DNA of 64,000 nucleotides from Pectobacterium punjabense (GTDB lineage: Bacteria > Pseudomonadota > Gammaproteobacteria > Enterobacterales > Enterobacteriaceae). Below the pieces are notes generated by a model. It saw only the letters and a program-made list of their open reading frames with translations. It did no database searches and had not been told where the DNA came from. The stretch covers positions 3,100,001-3,164,000 of the forward strand of contig NZ_CP038498.1 of the NCBI RefSeq assembly GCF_012427845.1. Reading direction: 5' to 3'. A program made the translations under genes and the position numbers. Below, in pieces: positions 19,140 through 28,162 of this stretch (within the stretch, counting starts at the first letter, position 1; every line of letters begins with the position of its first letter).

Positions 19140-19505
19140 ATGACAACGCCCAGACAGGACAAAACACCGTGGTGGAGCCAGGGGAAAACCCCGGACTACC
19201 GTTTTTCATTAGCGAATGAGCGCACCTTTCTGGCGTGGATTCGCACCGCGCTGGCGTTTCTTGCCGGCGCGGTGGGTATCGATCAATTTACCGTGCATAT
19301 CGATCCGCTGTTGCGTCAGGGGCTGTCGCTGTTGCTCGTCATCAGTGCGGCGCTACTGGGAGGCTTGGCCTATCGTCGGTGGGTCAGTAATGAGAAAGCG
19401 ATGCGTCAGGAAAGCAATATGCCGTATACGCCAATGCTGCTGATCGTGACGCTGTTTATCACCCTCATTGCCATCGCGCTTGCGGCGATGATTCTGTTCG
19501 GGTAG
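19140..19505 (+). CDS. yidH: DUF202 inner-membrane protein, YidH-like
   Basis: This 121-residue protein has the DUF202 opening (RFSLANERTFLAWIRTALAFLAGAVGID) and three predicted membrane spans. It corresponds in length and motif to E. coli YidH. Its function is unknown. It lies 136 bases after cydX in the same direction and is followed by a second DUF202 gene three bases later, so the pair is co-transcribed and may belong to the cyd unit. Confidence 0.85.
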   Translation: MTTPRQDKTPWWSQGKTPDYRFSLANERTFLAWIRTALAFLAGAVGIDQFTVHIDPLLRQGLSLLLVISAALLGGLAYRRWVSNEKAMRQESNMPYTPMLLIVTLFITLIAIALAAMILFG

Positions 19506-19508
19506 TGC

Positions 19509-19829
19509 ATGGACACGACACGCGATCCGGGATTACAGCCACAGCGAACCGGCATGGCCTGGTCACGTACGCTGTTTGTGATGCTGATCAACAGCCTGCT
19601 GTGTTTTCGTCTGAGCATGGTGGATGACAGCCGAGTAGTGTTTGCCTGCGCCATGCTGTTGTTATGCATTTCCGCGCTGATGTCGGTGCTAGCGATTGCG
19701 CGTTATCGTTTTAATGCCCGTTGCCAGTTGGTGCTATCGCGCATTAGTCACGGGCTGATCGTGTTCACGTCATCATCAATTGTTATCACCGCGCTGGTCT
19801 TGCTACTCCATTTCAGCGGCGTGGGGTAA
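19509..19829 (+). CDS. yidG: DUF202 inner-membrane protein, YidG-like
   Basis: A 106-residue membrane protein with RDPGLQPQRTGMAWSRTLFVML, the YidG form of DUF202 with its characteristic QPQRTGMAWSRT motif, and three hydrophobic segments. It starts three bases after the yidH-like stop. Function is unknown; the pairing with yidH is the same as in E. coli, but there the pair is not next to cyd genes. Confidence 0.85.
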   Translation: MDTTRDPGLQPQRTGMAWSRTLFVMLINSLLCFRLSMVDDSRVVFACAMLLLCISALMSVLAIARYRFNARCQLVLSRISHGLIVFTSSSIVITALVLLLHFSGVG

Positions 19830-19882
19830 GCCCCCATTTTCTGTACTTTTTTCTGAAAAGAAAGGTTTTTGGAAAAGAAAGG

Positions 19883-19908
19883 CGGTGAAGCCCAAACGTG
19901 CTTCACCG
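19883..19908 (-). terminator. Terminator of fdhE
   Basis: The arms CGGTGAAGC (19883-19891) and GCTTCACCG (19900-19908) form a 9-bp stem with an 8-base loop. On the minus strand it is followed by a pyrimidine-rich run (CCTTTCTTTTCC). It begins 11 bases beyond the fdhE stop. Confidence 0.75.
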
Positions 19909-19918
19909 ATGAGACGGG

Positions 19919-20848
19919 CTATTCGATCGAACTTTCCGGGAACAAGAAAGGGTTGATGCTACTGCGAGAAAAGCCCTCTTCCTCCATTTTCACATCCAGC
20001 ACCAGCGACGCCAGATCGTCAGCGACGGCTTCTACACGGTGATCTTTTTCCTGGTATAGCAGCTTCAGATACGTGCCACAGTGACCACAGCTTTCCGCTT
20101 TGATGGCGGAGTTTTCGCTATCCAGTGACCAGTAATTCAGCTCGCTCGATTCTTCACAGTTGCTGCATTTCACCCGCACCATGTGCCATTCGCTTTCGCA
20201 CAGATTACAGTGCAGATAACGCAGCCCGCTGGATGTACCTAACTGCACCACGCCAGAGACCGGAATACTGCCGCACACCGGGCAGAACTGGCGATGTTCA
20301 CCGGGTACAGCACGAGCTTTACCGGGCAGCAGACCTGCCATCTGTGCCCAGAAAAGCGACAGCGCAGCCCAGATAAACGGGGCTTTATCGTTGCTTTCGG
20401 CACGAAATTCGTGTTGCAGCAGCGCCGTTGCCTGTTCTTCCAACTCCTGCTCAGAAGCCTTTTCCAGATTCTCCAGCGTGGCTAACACCTGTCCGCTGGC
20501 ATCCGGTTTCAATTCTTCAATCAACGCACGCAGTAGCGTATGCCAGTGCGCATCGCGCGGGAACACGGCGATATCAAGCGGCGGGCGTTCGCCGGACTGC
20601 TTCAGCACGTCACTCAGGTCAATCTGCAACGGATGATCGTGCAACACCTTCTGTTGGGCTTCCACCACGCCTGCGGCGAAGGTGAGATAATCCCCCAGCG
20701 GGTGATCTTCAGCTAGCTGACGCAGACGTTCCGCACGGCTGCTGTACAGGCTTTTCAGATTGGCGAAAAGCAGCGGAGGGATATTTCCTTCCGACATCGA
20801 TTTTTCATTCTGTTCTAACTGTTCCTGAGGAACAATACGAATACTCAT
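19919..20848 (-). CDS. fdhE: Formate dehydrogenase accessory protein FdhE
   Basis: This 309-residue cytoplasmic protein is needed for activity of the respiratory formate dehydrogenases. Four CxxC motifs are present (CPVC, CNLC, CSNC, CGHC), the rubredoxin-like iron sites of FdhE, along with the C-terminal [11 protein letters not shown] segment. The structural fdo/fdn genes usually upstream are not in this window, so here it is a stand-alone gene. It has its own terminator immediately downstream. Confidence 0.93.
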   Translation of the reverse strand: MSIRIVPQEQLEQNEKSMSEGNIPPLLFANLKSLYSSRAERLRQLAEDHPLGDYLTFAAGVVEAQQKVLHDHPLQIDLSDVLKQSGERPPLDIAVFPRDAHWHTLLRALIEELKPDASGQVLATLENLEKASEQELEEQATALLQHEFRAESNDKAPFIWAALSLFWAQMAGLLPGKARAVPGEHRQFCPVCGSIPVSGVVQLGTSSGLRYLHCNLCESEWHMVRVKCSNCEESSELNYWSLDSENSAIKAESCGHCGTYLKLLYQEKDHRVEAVADDLASLVLDVKMEEEGFSRSSINPFLFPESSIE

Positions 20849-21083
20849 CAGGGGGATTTTCCTGTTATTTACGTTGTCTATCCGATAGATTTCGGGATGC
20901 GGGAAGGCCGCCAGCGCGGTCCGAAAGATAGCGGGTATAGCTCACCTTTAGCCAAGATTATACCCATCATGCCTATCGACTTCCTGATTTCCGGCAAGGT
21001 TATGGCTGTTTTTTGCTATCAATAGGGTTGCTTCCCGCCATGACGTAGACAGTAGCAGAAAAGCAGCAAGCCGCTCCACACCT

Positions 21084-22535
21084 CTAAAGAGGTGCTCGTG
21101 TCAGACGTTCGTTTATCTGTGCCCGAATCAGCGCGGCTAACACGATCACGCTTTGTTCACAGCGTTCGTCCCATTCGTAGGAGGCGTTGAAGCGGAAATA
21201 GCCGTCGAATTGGTCACCAGTCGTGAACATTTTCCCCGGCGCAATGCTGACGCCCCGCTCCAGCGCACAGCGGTATAGCTCCGTGCTGCTGACGCCTTCA
21301 GGTAATTCCAACCAGAGAAAATAGCCGCCTTGTGCATGATGAATGCGAACGTCACCCGGAAAATGCCTACGTAGAGACTGTAACGCCGCATGCTTACGCT
21401 GCTCCAGCGCCCGCCGCAGGCGGCGCAGATGGCTGTCATAGCTGCTGGTCGCCAGATAGTCAGCAATCGCCAGTTGCATCGGCGCACTGGTTGATAAGGT
21501 ACTCATCAGCTGTAAACGCTGAATGCTGCCCGCATAGCTCCCTGCTGCCACCCAGCCGATACGAAATCCCGCCACCAGATTTTTAGAAAACGAGGAACAG
21601 TGCAAAATTGTCCCTTTTTTATCCAACGCCTTAGCAGGCAGCGGACGTTGCAGGCCAGTGTATAGCTCGCTATAGACGTCGTCCTCGACCAGTCCGACAC
21701 CGTGTTTCTCCAGCATTGCCACCAGCCGCTGTTTCTTCTCCCAGGACAACGTGTAGCCGAGCGGGTTATGGAAATTAGTCATCAGCCAGCAGGCTTTGAT
21801 CGGGTAGTCATTCAATGCCTGCTGCAACGCCTCAAGATCGATACCCTGTTGCGGATCGGTCGCAATCGCAATGGCCTTGAGCTTAAGACGTTCAATCGCC
21901 TGTAGCGCACCGTAAAAAGCCGGAGATTCGATCGCCACGTAATCACCCGGTTCCGTCAATACCTGAAGGCTGAGATTGAGGGACTCCATCGCCCCCGCTG
22001 TAATGACAATTTCATCGGGCGAGACGGCAATCCCCTGCAACGCGTAGCGCTGGGCGATGTTCTTCCTCAGATTCTCGTTACCCGGCGGCAAATTATCCAG
22101 CGCACTTTGTGGCTGCATATGGCGGGCGACCGAGGCCAGTGAACGCGTTAACTGGCGCTGCGGAAAGAGCTGTGGATCGGGAAACGCCGATCCAAACGGC
22201 ATCACCGTCGGATCTTTGCTGGCCTGAAGCACGTCAAAAATGAACGCGTTAACGTCCACGTCTTCGGTAAGCTGGACGCGATCCCGCCCGACAGGCGAAT
22301 GTGAGCTGTCTATTGACGCCGGAGATAACCGCGGAGCCGCGTAGTAACCAGACTGCGGGCGCGACACGATTAATCCCTGACTTTCCAGCAGTTGATACGC
22401 GTGCAGCACCGTCATCAGGCTCATGCCCGCATGCAGTGATTTTTCCCGCAGCGAGGGCAGTTTGTCTCCCGGCTGCCAAATGCCTTCCTGAAGCTGCTCA
22501 CGGATCTGGTGAGCGAGCTGTTCAAACTTTGCCAT
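21084..22535 (-). CDS. MocR-type regulator (GntR DNA-binding domain fused to aminotransferase fold)
   Basis: A 483-residue protein. Residues 1-70 are a GntR winged helix (IREQLQEGIWQPGDKLPSLRE ... QLLESQGLIVSRPQSGYY). From about residue 110 it is a fold-type I PLP aminotransferase domain with the PLP lysine in SSFSKNLVAGFRIGW and the NFHNPLGYT loop. MocR proteins use PLP or amino compounds as effectors. The target is unknown. The glutamine amidotransferase gene upstream on the same strand, 108 bases away, is a candidate partner. The specific subfamily was not identified. Confidence 0.88.
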   Translation of the reverse strand: MAKFEQLAHQIREQLQEGIWQPGDKLPSLREKSLHAGMSLMTVLHAYQLLESQGLIVSRPQSGYYAAPRLSPASIDSSHSPVGRDRVQLTEDVDVNAFIFDVLQASKDPTVMPFGSAFPDPQLFPQRQLTRSLASVARHMQPQSALDNLPPGNENLRKNIAQRYALQGIAVSPDEIVITAGAMESLNLSLQVLTEPGDYVAIESPAFYGALQAIERLKLKAIAIATDPQQGIDLEALQQALNDYPIKACWLMTNFHNPLGYTLSWEKKQRLVAMLEKHGVGLVEDDVYSELYTGLQRPLPAKALDKKGTILHCSSFSKNLVAGFRIGWVAAGSYAGSIQRLQLMSTLSTSAPMQLAIADYLATSSYDSHLRRLRRALEQRKHAALQSLRRHFPGDVRIHHAQGGYFLWLELPEGVSSTELYRCALERGVSIAPGKMFTTGDQFDGYFRFNASYEWDERCEQSVIVLAALIRAQINERLTRAPL

Positions 22536-22643
22536 AGCACTAGGGTTTCGCTGGATGAGTATGTCATTATTTTCGGTTCGATCATCATCGACCGATGACG
22601 ATCGAGCAGGATGTGTTATCGCTAGCCACGCTTCGAGCGAGGG

Positions 22644-23366
22644 CTATTTCGCCGCGTAGCACGCGACAAAATCCAGCAGAATCTTGCGCGCCCAGACGGG
22701 CTCTTGCGGAATATCCATCATCCGATCGACATCCCAACCGCCCTGCCGCAGCGCCGTTTCATTATGGCGCAGGCACGTCAGCATGATGTTCGCACTGAAT
22801 TCGGGGTGAAATTGTACCGTCAAGACTTTATCGCTGTAGCGGATAATCTGGCAACCATCCATCTCTGAGCTCGCCAACACCTGCGCGCCTTCTGGCGCTT
22901 CCAGCACAGATTGTTGGTGGGTCAGGTAAGCGCCAAACTGCGATGGATAATCACGCAATAATGGGTCTTGTGCCGCGACTTCATGGGTTGTCACCACTTG
23001 AACGCCGACTTCCTTGCCATTCGGGTTATCGCCTACTTTGCCGCCCAGCGCATCGGCCAGCAACTGGTGCCCATAACACACGCCCAGCAGCGGAACATCC
23101 GCGTAATACGCCTCGCGCAGCCAACCCGCGGTGTATTCACTCCAGTCCAGCCGATCTGTGACCATCGACCACGAACCGGAGATAATCGCCGCCACCAGCG
23201 TATCAAACGGCGGCAGCGGTTCCCCAAGATCGGGACGAACCACCTGCACCGGCTGTGTTTTCCCTTCGACAGCATCGACAAACCATTTCCCTTGTTGCCC
23301 AACCTGAGACGCAATGCCTTCCGGCGGTTGACCCAACTGAATCACTAGCAATACCTTTTCGCTCAT
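22644..23366 (-). CDS. Class I glutamine amidotransferase-like protein
   Basis: A 240-residue GATase1 domain protein. The nucleophile cysteine is in LGVCYGHQ and the catalytic His-Glu pair in VQFHPEFS, so glutaminase activity is likely. No synthetase domain is attached. Similar stand-alone proteins act on GMP-synthase-like or gamma-glutamyl substrates, but the substrate here cannot be told. It lies upstream of the MocR gene on the same strand. Confidence 0.85.
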   Translation of the reverse strand: MSEKVLLVIQLGQPPEGIASQVGQQGKWFVDAVEGKTQPVQVVRPDLGEPLPPFDTLVAAIISGSWSMVTDRLDWSEYTAGWLREAYYADVPLLGVCYGHQLLADALGGKVGDNPNGKEVGVQVVTTHEVAAQDPLLRDYPSQFGAYLTHQQSVLEAPEGAQVLASSEMDGCQIIRYSDKVLTVQFHPEFSANIMLTCLRHNETALRQGGWDVDRMMDIPQEPVWARKILLDFVACYAAK

Positions 23367-23506
23367 CGTCCTGTTCTACCTGTATTTGAAAATCACCCGT
23401 TTGATAAACTTTTCTTCTGAAAAACCACAGAATGCGGCTTCATCCACCTCAACGAACGTAGCACTAACCCAATACGATTCCTACCCAAGTCACACTCGGG
23501 ATAGCA

Positions 23507-23535
23507 AAAGGCCACCTCAATAGCCGGTGGCCTTT
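23507..23535 (-). terminator. Terminator of gcd
   Basis: AAAGGCCACC (23507-23516) and GGTGGCCTTT (23526-23535) form a 10-bp stem with a 9-base loop, followed on the minus strand by a T run (CCTTTTGC). It lies 40 bases beyond the gcd stop. Confidence 0.85.
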
Positions 23536-23574
23536 CATCTCTACCGTTGCAACGGCAATACCGACGCTTCCGTG

Positions 23575-26004
23575 TTATGGAAGACGATAGGCAATCACGT
23601 AATCTCCACGATCCGGTGAATTACGCGCACCGCCTGCCGAAATAACGACGTACTGCTTGCCATCAACCGAGGATTTATAGCTGATCGGCGTACTTTGACT
23701 TCCTACTGGTAGCCGGGCTTTCCAAACTTCTTTACCCGTCGCGCTATCAAACGCACGCAGATAGTAATCCTGCGTTGACGCGATAAACACCAGGCCGCCC
23801 TGAGTAGCAAGCGTACCGCCAATCGTTGGCATCCCAATCGGAATCGGCAGCCCCATCTTGATGCCAAATGGCCCCGTGTCTTGTACCGTACCAACTGGAA
23901 CCTGCCAGGCGATTTGCTGCGTCTTTAAATCCACTGCCGTTAATGTGCCAAATGGTGGCTTCTGGCAAGGGATCTCAATAGGCGACATAAAGCGCACTTT
24001 GGCATTAACCGAATACGGCGTGCCATCCAGCGGAACCGGACGATCGATGCTGGCCGCTTCGTTACCATCACTTTTCTTACCCTGATTCTCCGCCGACGTC
24101 GGTACGAGTTGAACTTCCAGCCCCACTCTCATGTCGTTGATGAACAGATAATTATTCACCGGATCGGTAGATAACCCGCCCCAGTTCATCCCGCCCAATG
24201 AGCCCGGCAGGTTAAGTGACGGATCGTGACCTGGTGGGGTAAACAGTCCGTTGTAGCGTTTAGACTTGAAGTGAACGCGGCAGAGCAGCTGGTCGAACGG
24301 TGTCGCCCCCCACATATCCGATTCCTTCAGGACATCGGCCCCAATTTGCGGCATGCCAACGGAAACAGGCTGAGTCGGCGAATACACTTCGCTTGGAATT
24401 TCTCCCTGTTCAACCTTTCTTTCTTCGACTTTCGTCAACGGTTTACCCGTCGCACGATCGAGAACGAACAGTTGACCGGCTTTGGTGCCGAACACTAACG
24501 CGGGTACGTTCTTGCCATTTTCGCTGGGGAAATTAACGAAAGAAGGCTGCATCGGCACATCAAAGTCCCACAGGTCATCGTGAACCGTCTGGTAGACCCA
24601 TTTGACCTGCCCCGTGGAGGCATCCACCGCCACCATTGACGCACCAAATTTACGATCCAAATCGCTACGTTTGACACCCCATAAATCAATGGCGGCGCTT
24701 CCCGTCGGCATGAACACCGTATTTGACTGCGGATCGTAGGACATCGGCGCCCATACGTTAGGCGTCGAACGCGTATAGTTCTGACCCTGTGCTGGCTCTG
24801 TTGTCTCCTGCGGATTACCAGGATCGAACGCCCAACGCAGCTTGCCAGTAATTACGTCAAACCCGCGAACGACACCGCCAGGCATATCGAGGCTAACGTT
24901 ATCCGCGACTCTGCCGCCAATGACGATGGTCGTCCCTGCCAGGGTAGGCGCTGACGTCGGATAATATTGCCCTTTATCGCTACCTTTGCCCATGTGATCG
25001 CTGAGATCCACCCGGCCATTGGTACCAAAATCTGGACAAAATGCCCCCGTATCTGCATCAACCGCAATCAGTTCCGGCGTCACGCTATTCATCAAAATAC
25101 GACGCTGGCAAACCGCGCCGACTGGTACCGAAACCTGTTCAACGGGCGTAGACCCCGGAAGATCGGGCTGAGCCAGCGGCTGTGTGGCATCAAAATAGGC
25201 AAGGCCACGGCAGCGCATCCACTTCTTCTGCTGAGCACCAATCTCGGTTTTCCACAGTTGCTCACCGCTTGTGGCATCCACCGCAATAATATTGTTATGC
25301 GGCGTACAGAGGAACAAACGGTTACCCACTTGCAGCGGAGTCTGCTGATCTTCAGCACCACCACCGCCCGGACTTTGCGGCACATCACCAGTACGGTACG
25401 TCCACGCGACCTGTAGATCTTTCACATTATCACGCGTGACCTGATCCAACGCGACAAAGCGTGAAGCACCGGAGGTGTTGCCGTAACTCGTCCAGTCACG
25501 CTGCTCTTCACCCGGTTTTACAGGAACGAGCGGCAACTGAGCGCCGGAAGAAGGCACTGGAGCATGAGGGACGAACATCCCACCGACTGTCGCAACAAAA
25601 GCCAGCGCCAATACGCCCGCAGAAAGCCCTGCCACACGCCAACCAGGTTGGTTGCCCGCGCGATTACGTAAGAGCGGTAGCGACAACGCGACCAAAATGG
25701 CAATCCCTGCCAGCGTGAGCAAGCGTGACACCAGAGGCCAGAAATCCAGCCCCACATCCCACAATGCCCATACCGCCGTTCCCAATAAGACGGCAGCGTA
25801 CAAATAAGCGCCTACGACGCTTTTACGCCAAATCAGCACACCGGAAATCAGTAATGCTACGCCAGATACCAGAAAATATGGGCTCCCCCCCAAACCAATA
25901 AGTTTGGCGCCATAATAGGCAAAAAAAGCACCTATCGCCGTTACGATTAACCCCAAGATCAGCAGCCAAATACCCTGCAACTGGGACACAAGTGGTTTTG
26001 CCAT
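23575..26004 (-). CDS. gcd: Quinoprotein (PQQ) glucose dehydrogenase, membrane-bound
   Basis: A protein of about 809 residues. The first 150 or so residues hold five membrane spans that dock to ubiquinone. The rest is a PQQ-binding beta-propeller in the periplasm (WTSYGNTSGASRF, TPHNNIIAVDATSGEQLWK, WDFDVPMQPSF, the C-terminal VISAGGARNSPDRGDYVIAY). It oxidises glucose to gluconolactone. Length matches E. coli Gcd (796). The ATG at 26004 has GGA 7 bases upstream and is taken; 26016 is an alternative. No pqq synthesis genes are in the window, so cofactor supply must come from elsewhere. The gene has its own terminator and is monocistronic. Confidence 0.94.
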   Translation of the reverse strand: MAKPLVSQLQGIWLLILGLIVTAIGAFFAYYGAKLIGLGGSPYFLVSGVALLISGVLIWRKSVVGAYLYAAVLLGTAVWALWDVGLDFWPLVSRLLTLAGIAILVALSLPLLRNRAGNQPGWRVAGLSAGVLALAFVATVGGMFVPHAPVPSSGAQLPLVPVKPGEEQRDWTSYGNTSGASRFVALDQVTRDNVKDLQVAWTYRTGDVPQSPGGGGAEDQQTPLQVGNRLFLCTPHNNIIAVDATSGEQLWKTEIGAQQKKWMRCRGLAYFDATQPLAQPDLPGSTPVEQVSVPVGAVCQRRILMNSVTPELIAVDADTGAFCPDFGTNGRVDLSDHMGKGSDKGQYYPTSAPTLAGTTIVIGGRVADNVSLDMPGGVVRGFDVITGKLRWAFDPGNPQETTEPAQGQNYTRSTPNVWAPMSYDPQSNTVFMPTGSAAIDLWGVKRSDLDRKFGASMVAVDASTGQVKWVYQTVHDDLWDFDVPMQPSFVNFPSENGKNVPALVFGTKAGQLFVLDRATGKPLTKVEERKVEQGEIPSEVYSPTQPVSVGMPQIGADVLKESDMWGATPFDQLLCRVHFKSKRYNGLFTPPGHDPSLNLPGSLGGMNWGGLSTDPVNNYLFINDMRVGLEVQLVPTSAENQGKKSDGNEAASIDRPVPLDGTPYSVNAKVRFMSPIEIPCQKPPFGTLTAVDLKTQQIAWQVPVGTVQDTGPFGIKMGLPIPIGMPTIGGTLATQGGLVFIASTQDYYLRAFDSATGKEVWKARLPVGSQSTPISYKSSVDGKQYVVISAGGARNSPDRGDYVIAYRLP

Positions 26005-26363
26005 AGAAAATTCCATCAATACGAGCAAACCTTGTCTTCACATCATTTGCCCCACATCTAACACGCTGATGAAGAAAGGAATGCATTACGTTAATGTTTT
26101 AGAAAAGCGAGAGCGTGGGTCGAGAAACCGCATAAACATGCTGGATATATCGTTTCCACCCCACTTACATAGCGTAGATGTTTTTTAAAGGGTCACAATC
26201 ATATTGCACTTTCTTAATAAGAAAATAAAATTTCTATAACATTTTGTTTCGTAAGGATTTCCCCACCGCCGGATGAAAATAGCTGAATAGTGGAATAAGA
26301 AATAGATGGAAATATAAACAAGCGTAACGCTATATAAAGATAACGTTGACTGTTTTATATCAT
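26005..26363. other. Intergenic region between gcd and ylaC-like gene
   Basis: About 360 AT-rich bases containing the gcd promoter region and the 3' end of the ylaC-like unit. No clear promoter, operator or hairpin could be assigned by eye. Confidence 0.4.
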
Positions 26364-26840
26364 TCAGAGAGAGGGCTGTTGGCGATAAGCCAGCGAGAAA
26401 ATATCGTAGAAATCAACATCGCCTTTCGTGCGTTGAATCTTCTCTATCCCCGCTTTCACGGCAGGTGGCACCTGCTCGTTACGTAGCAGTTTATCCAATG
26501 TGTCCTGCGATACATGGCGGATCGTAAACCACTCACCATTGTAGCAAACGCGTAAATCCAGCGTATCAATGTCCTCAAAGCGGTAGGTCGGATTAATATC
26601 CATTGAGAGTGCCAACGACATCACCAACAGGAAGATGGTAAAACCAATCAGGTACGGCAAACCAAAATAAGGCGCGTAAAACAGGATCATCGCAACCGGC
26701 ACGTAACTCACCAGCATCGCGGCAAACAAATAGGGATGTGACTGCATGAATTTGCGGCTAAAACGTATTTTATTATCGCGTTTTTCTTCCCGATTAATAC
26801 GTTCGATCTCTTCAGTCAGAAGGCGTTTTACTTCATCCAT
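26364..26840 (-). CDS. ylaC: Inner-membrane protein, YlaC family
   Basis: A 158-residue protein with two adjacent membrane spans (about residues 38-85) between charged ends. It resembles E. coli YlaC throughout: the N-terminal RLLTEEIERINREEKRDNK segment, YRFEDIDTLDLRVCYNGEWF in the middle and the C-terminal KGDVDFYDIFSLA. Function is unknown. The start at 26840 (MDEVK) gives the family length; longer starts add a hydrophobic stretch not seen in YlaC. Confidence 0.82.
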   Translation of the reverse strand: MDEVKRLLTEEIERINREEKRDNKIRFSRKFMQSHPYLFAAMLVSYVPVAMILFYAPYFGLPYLIGFTIFLLVMSLALSMDINPTYRFEDIDTLDLRVCYNGEWFTIRHVSQDTLDKLLRNEQVPPAVKAGIEKIQRTKGDVDFYDIFSLAYRQQPSL

Positions 26841-26974
26841 CGTCATCACCATCATGCATATAAAAACTGTCATGCTTTAACAAAAACACAACACGGCTGG
26901 CGTTGATTAGAACATAGCCATACCAGAGATAACAGATACAGTTTTCGACAGATTGACTATAACAGTTCGTCTGA

Positions 26975-26997
26975 TGCCGGGATGAACGATCCCGGCA
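26975..26997 (-). terminator. Hairpin after the chuWXY unit
   Basis: TGCCGGGAT (26975-26983) and ATCCCGGCA (26989-26997) form a 9-bp stem with a 5-base loop, about 25 bases beyond the chuY stop. There is no T run, so it may be an RNA-stabilising hairpin rather than a full terminator. Confidence 0.5.
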
Positions 26998-27021
26998 ACA
27001 TGGATGACGACATCACGAAAA

Positions 27022-27651
27022 TTACGGAATGGCAGGCATCGTGAGATCGGGATCGATCAGATTGTAAATGTGATTACCGAACACGGGTTGTTGCAACAAT
27101 TTATCAACCGCCAGCGCCACATCCCAGCGAGAGACTAACCCCAGCGTGGCCGCACCTTGTGTCAGTTGCGCATTGTGCGTCGCGACCACATCCAACAGGC
27201 CACCGGGACGAACAATACAGTGATCCAACGTACTGCTTTGCAACCAACTTTCTGCCAGCGATTTCTCACGTACTGCGAAACCAAACGCCGCTCTGGCGCG
27301 TGGCGACAGCTGTGGCCAACTATCGCCACAGCCCAGCGAGGTCACCAGCAGCATACGCTTGATACCCGCCTGTTCTGCACCGTCGATCACCGTCCGGTGC
27401 CCTTGATAGTTTACTGTACCGCCACCCATCGTCGATACCACAATAGCGGACGGCCCAGCAACGCGACAGGCTTCTGCTACCGTTTCCGGGTCACAGGCAT
27501 CACCTTCCACCACGGTCATCCCCTGTTCACGCCAGTGTTTAGCCTGCTCAGGGTTGCGTAATACCAGTACTACCGCCTGCTCGCACTCAATCGCTCGTTG
27601 TAATAAGCAGGCGCCGACCCCATTGCCTGCGCCAAAAAGTAACCATGTCAT
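27022..27651 (-). CDS. chuY: NAD(P)-binding anaerobilin reductase-like protein, ChuY/HutY type
   Basis: A 209-residue Rossmann protein (GAGNGVGACLLQRA at the N-terminus, then VVSTMGGG and the LLVTSLGCGDSW segment of the NmrA-like SDR group). In E. coli O157 ChuY reduces the open-chain product of anaerobic haem cleavage. The gene is third in chuW-chuX-chuY and its ATG overlaps the chuX stop by four bases, which supports the assignment. The sequence alone would only say NAD(P)-binding protein. Confidence 0.8.
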   Translation of the reverse strand: MTWLLFGAGNGVGACLLQRAIECEQAVVLVLRNPEQAKHWREQGMTVVEGDACDPETVAEACRVAGPSAIVVSTMGGGTVNYQGHRTVIDGAEQAGIKRMLLVTSLGCGDSWPQLSPRARAAFGFAVREKSLAESWLQSSTLDHCIVRPGGLLDVVATHNAQLTQGAATLGLVSRWDVALAVDKLLQQPVFGNHIYNLIDPDLTMPAIP

Positions 27652-28148
27652 ACCTGCTCCGGTTGTAATTCATTCGCCAGCGCGCGGAACGCCTCAACCT
27701 GAGCGCTCAGCAGCTGGCGGTGGCTGTCTCGTCCAAGGAAGATTTTAAACATCGCTGCACCGCTGGCATTAAAGAACACCACGGAGGCTGTGTCCATCCC
27801 CATGAACTTACGTTCAATAAACGCAATATGCTGGCAGCTCGTCGCGCGGATATGTCCGCTCAGGCCATTTTTGCCACGTAAATTAAAATAACCGTGACGA
27901 TGCGTCCCGGTTGGCAGCTCGCTCTTAAACTCCAGAATCGCATCCGCCGTGTGGCTAATTAACGTCACTTCACCCCAGGTCGCAATCGTGTCCCACACCT
28001 GATCGAAACGATCGCCCGTCGCCAGCGTACGCTGAGCCGCAGGCAGCGCCTCGACGACGGCAAACAGCGAAGTATTATATTTTCCGGCAATCTCTTCCAA
28101 TGTGCCATCAGGGTTAGTTGCCAGTAATTCATTCAGTGTCATGGTCAT
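27648..28148 (-). CDS. chuX: Cytosolic haem carrier/utilisation protein HutX/ChuX
   Basis: A 166-residue protein of the HutX/ChuX family, which binds haem in the cytosol and hands it to the degrading enzyme. It shows the family's N-terminal LEEIAGKYNTSLFAVVEALP segment and the central HGYFNLRGKNGLSGHI and IAFIERKFMGMDTASVVFFN strands. The start at 28148 has GGAG 8 bases upstream. It lies 14 bases after chuW and overlaps chuY. Confidence 0.9.
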   Translation of the reverse strand: MTMTLNELLATNPDGTLEEIAGKYNTSLFAVVEALPAAQRTLATGDRFDQVWDTIATWGEVTLISHTADAILEFKSELPTGTHRHGYFNLRGKNGLSGHIRATSCQHIAFIERKFMGMDTASVVFFNASGAAMFKIFLGRDSHRQLLSAQVEAFRALANELQPEQV

Positions 28149-28162
28149 GGTTGCGTCTCCGG

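Noticed and set aside
20880..20970. Possible ERIC remnant upstream of fdhE
   Set aside because: Only a loose match (GGGAAGGCCGCCAGCG and a distant GGGTATA); too degenerate to call.
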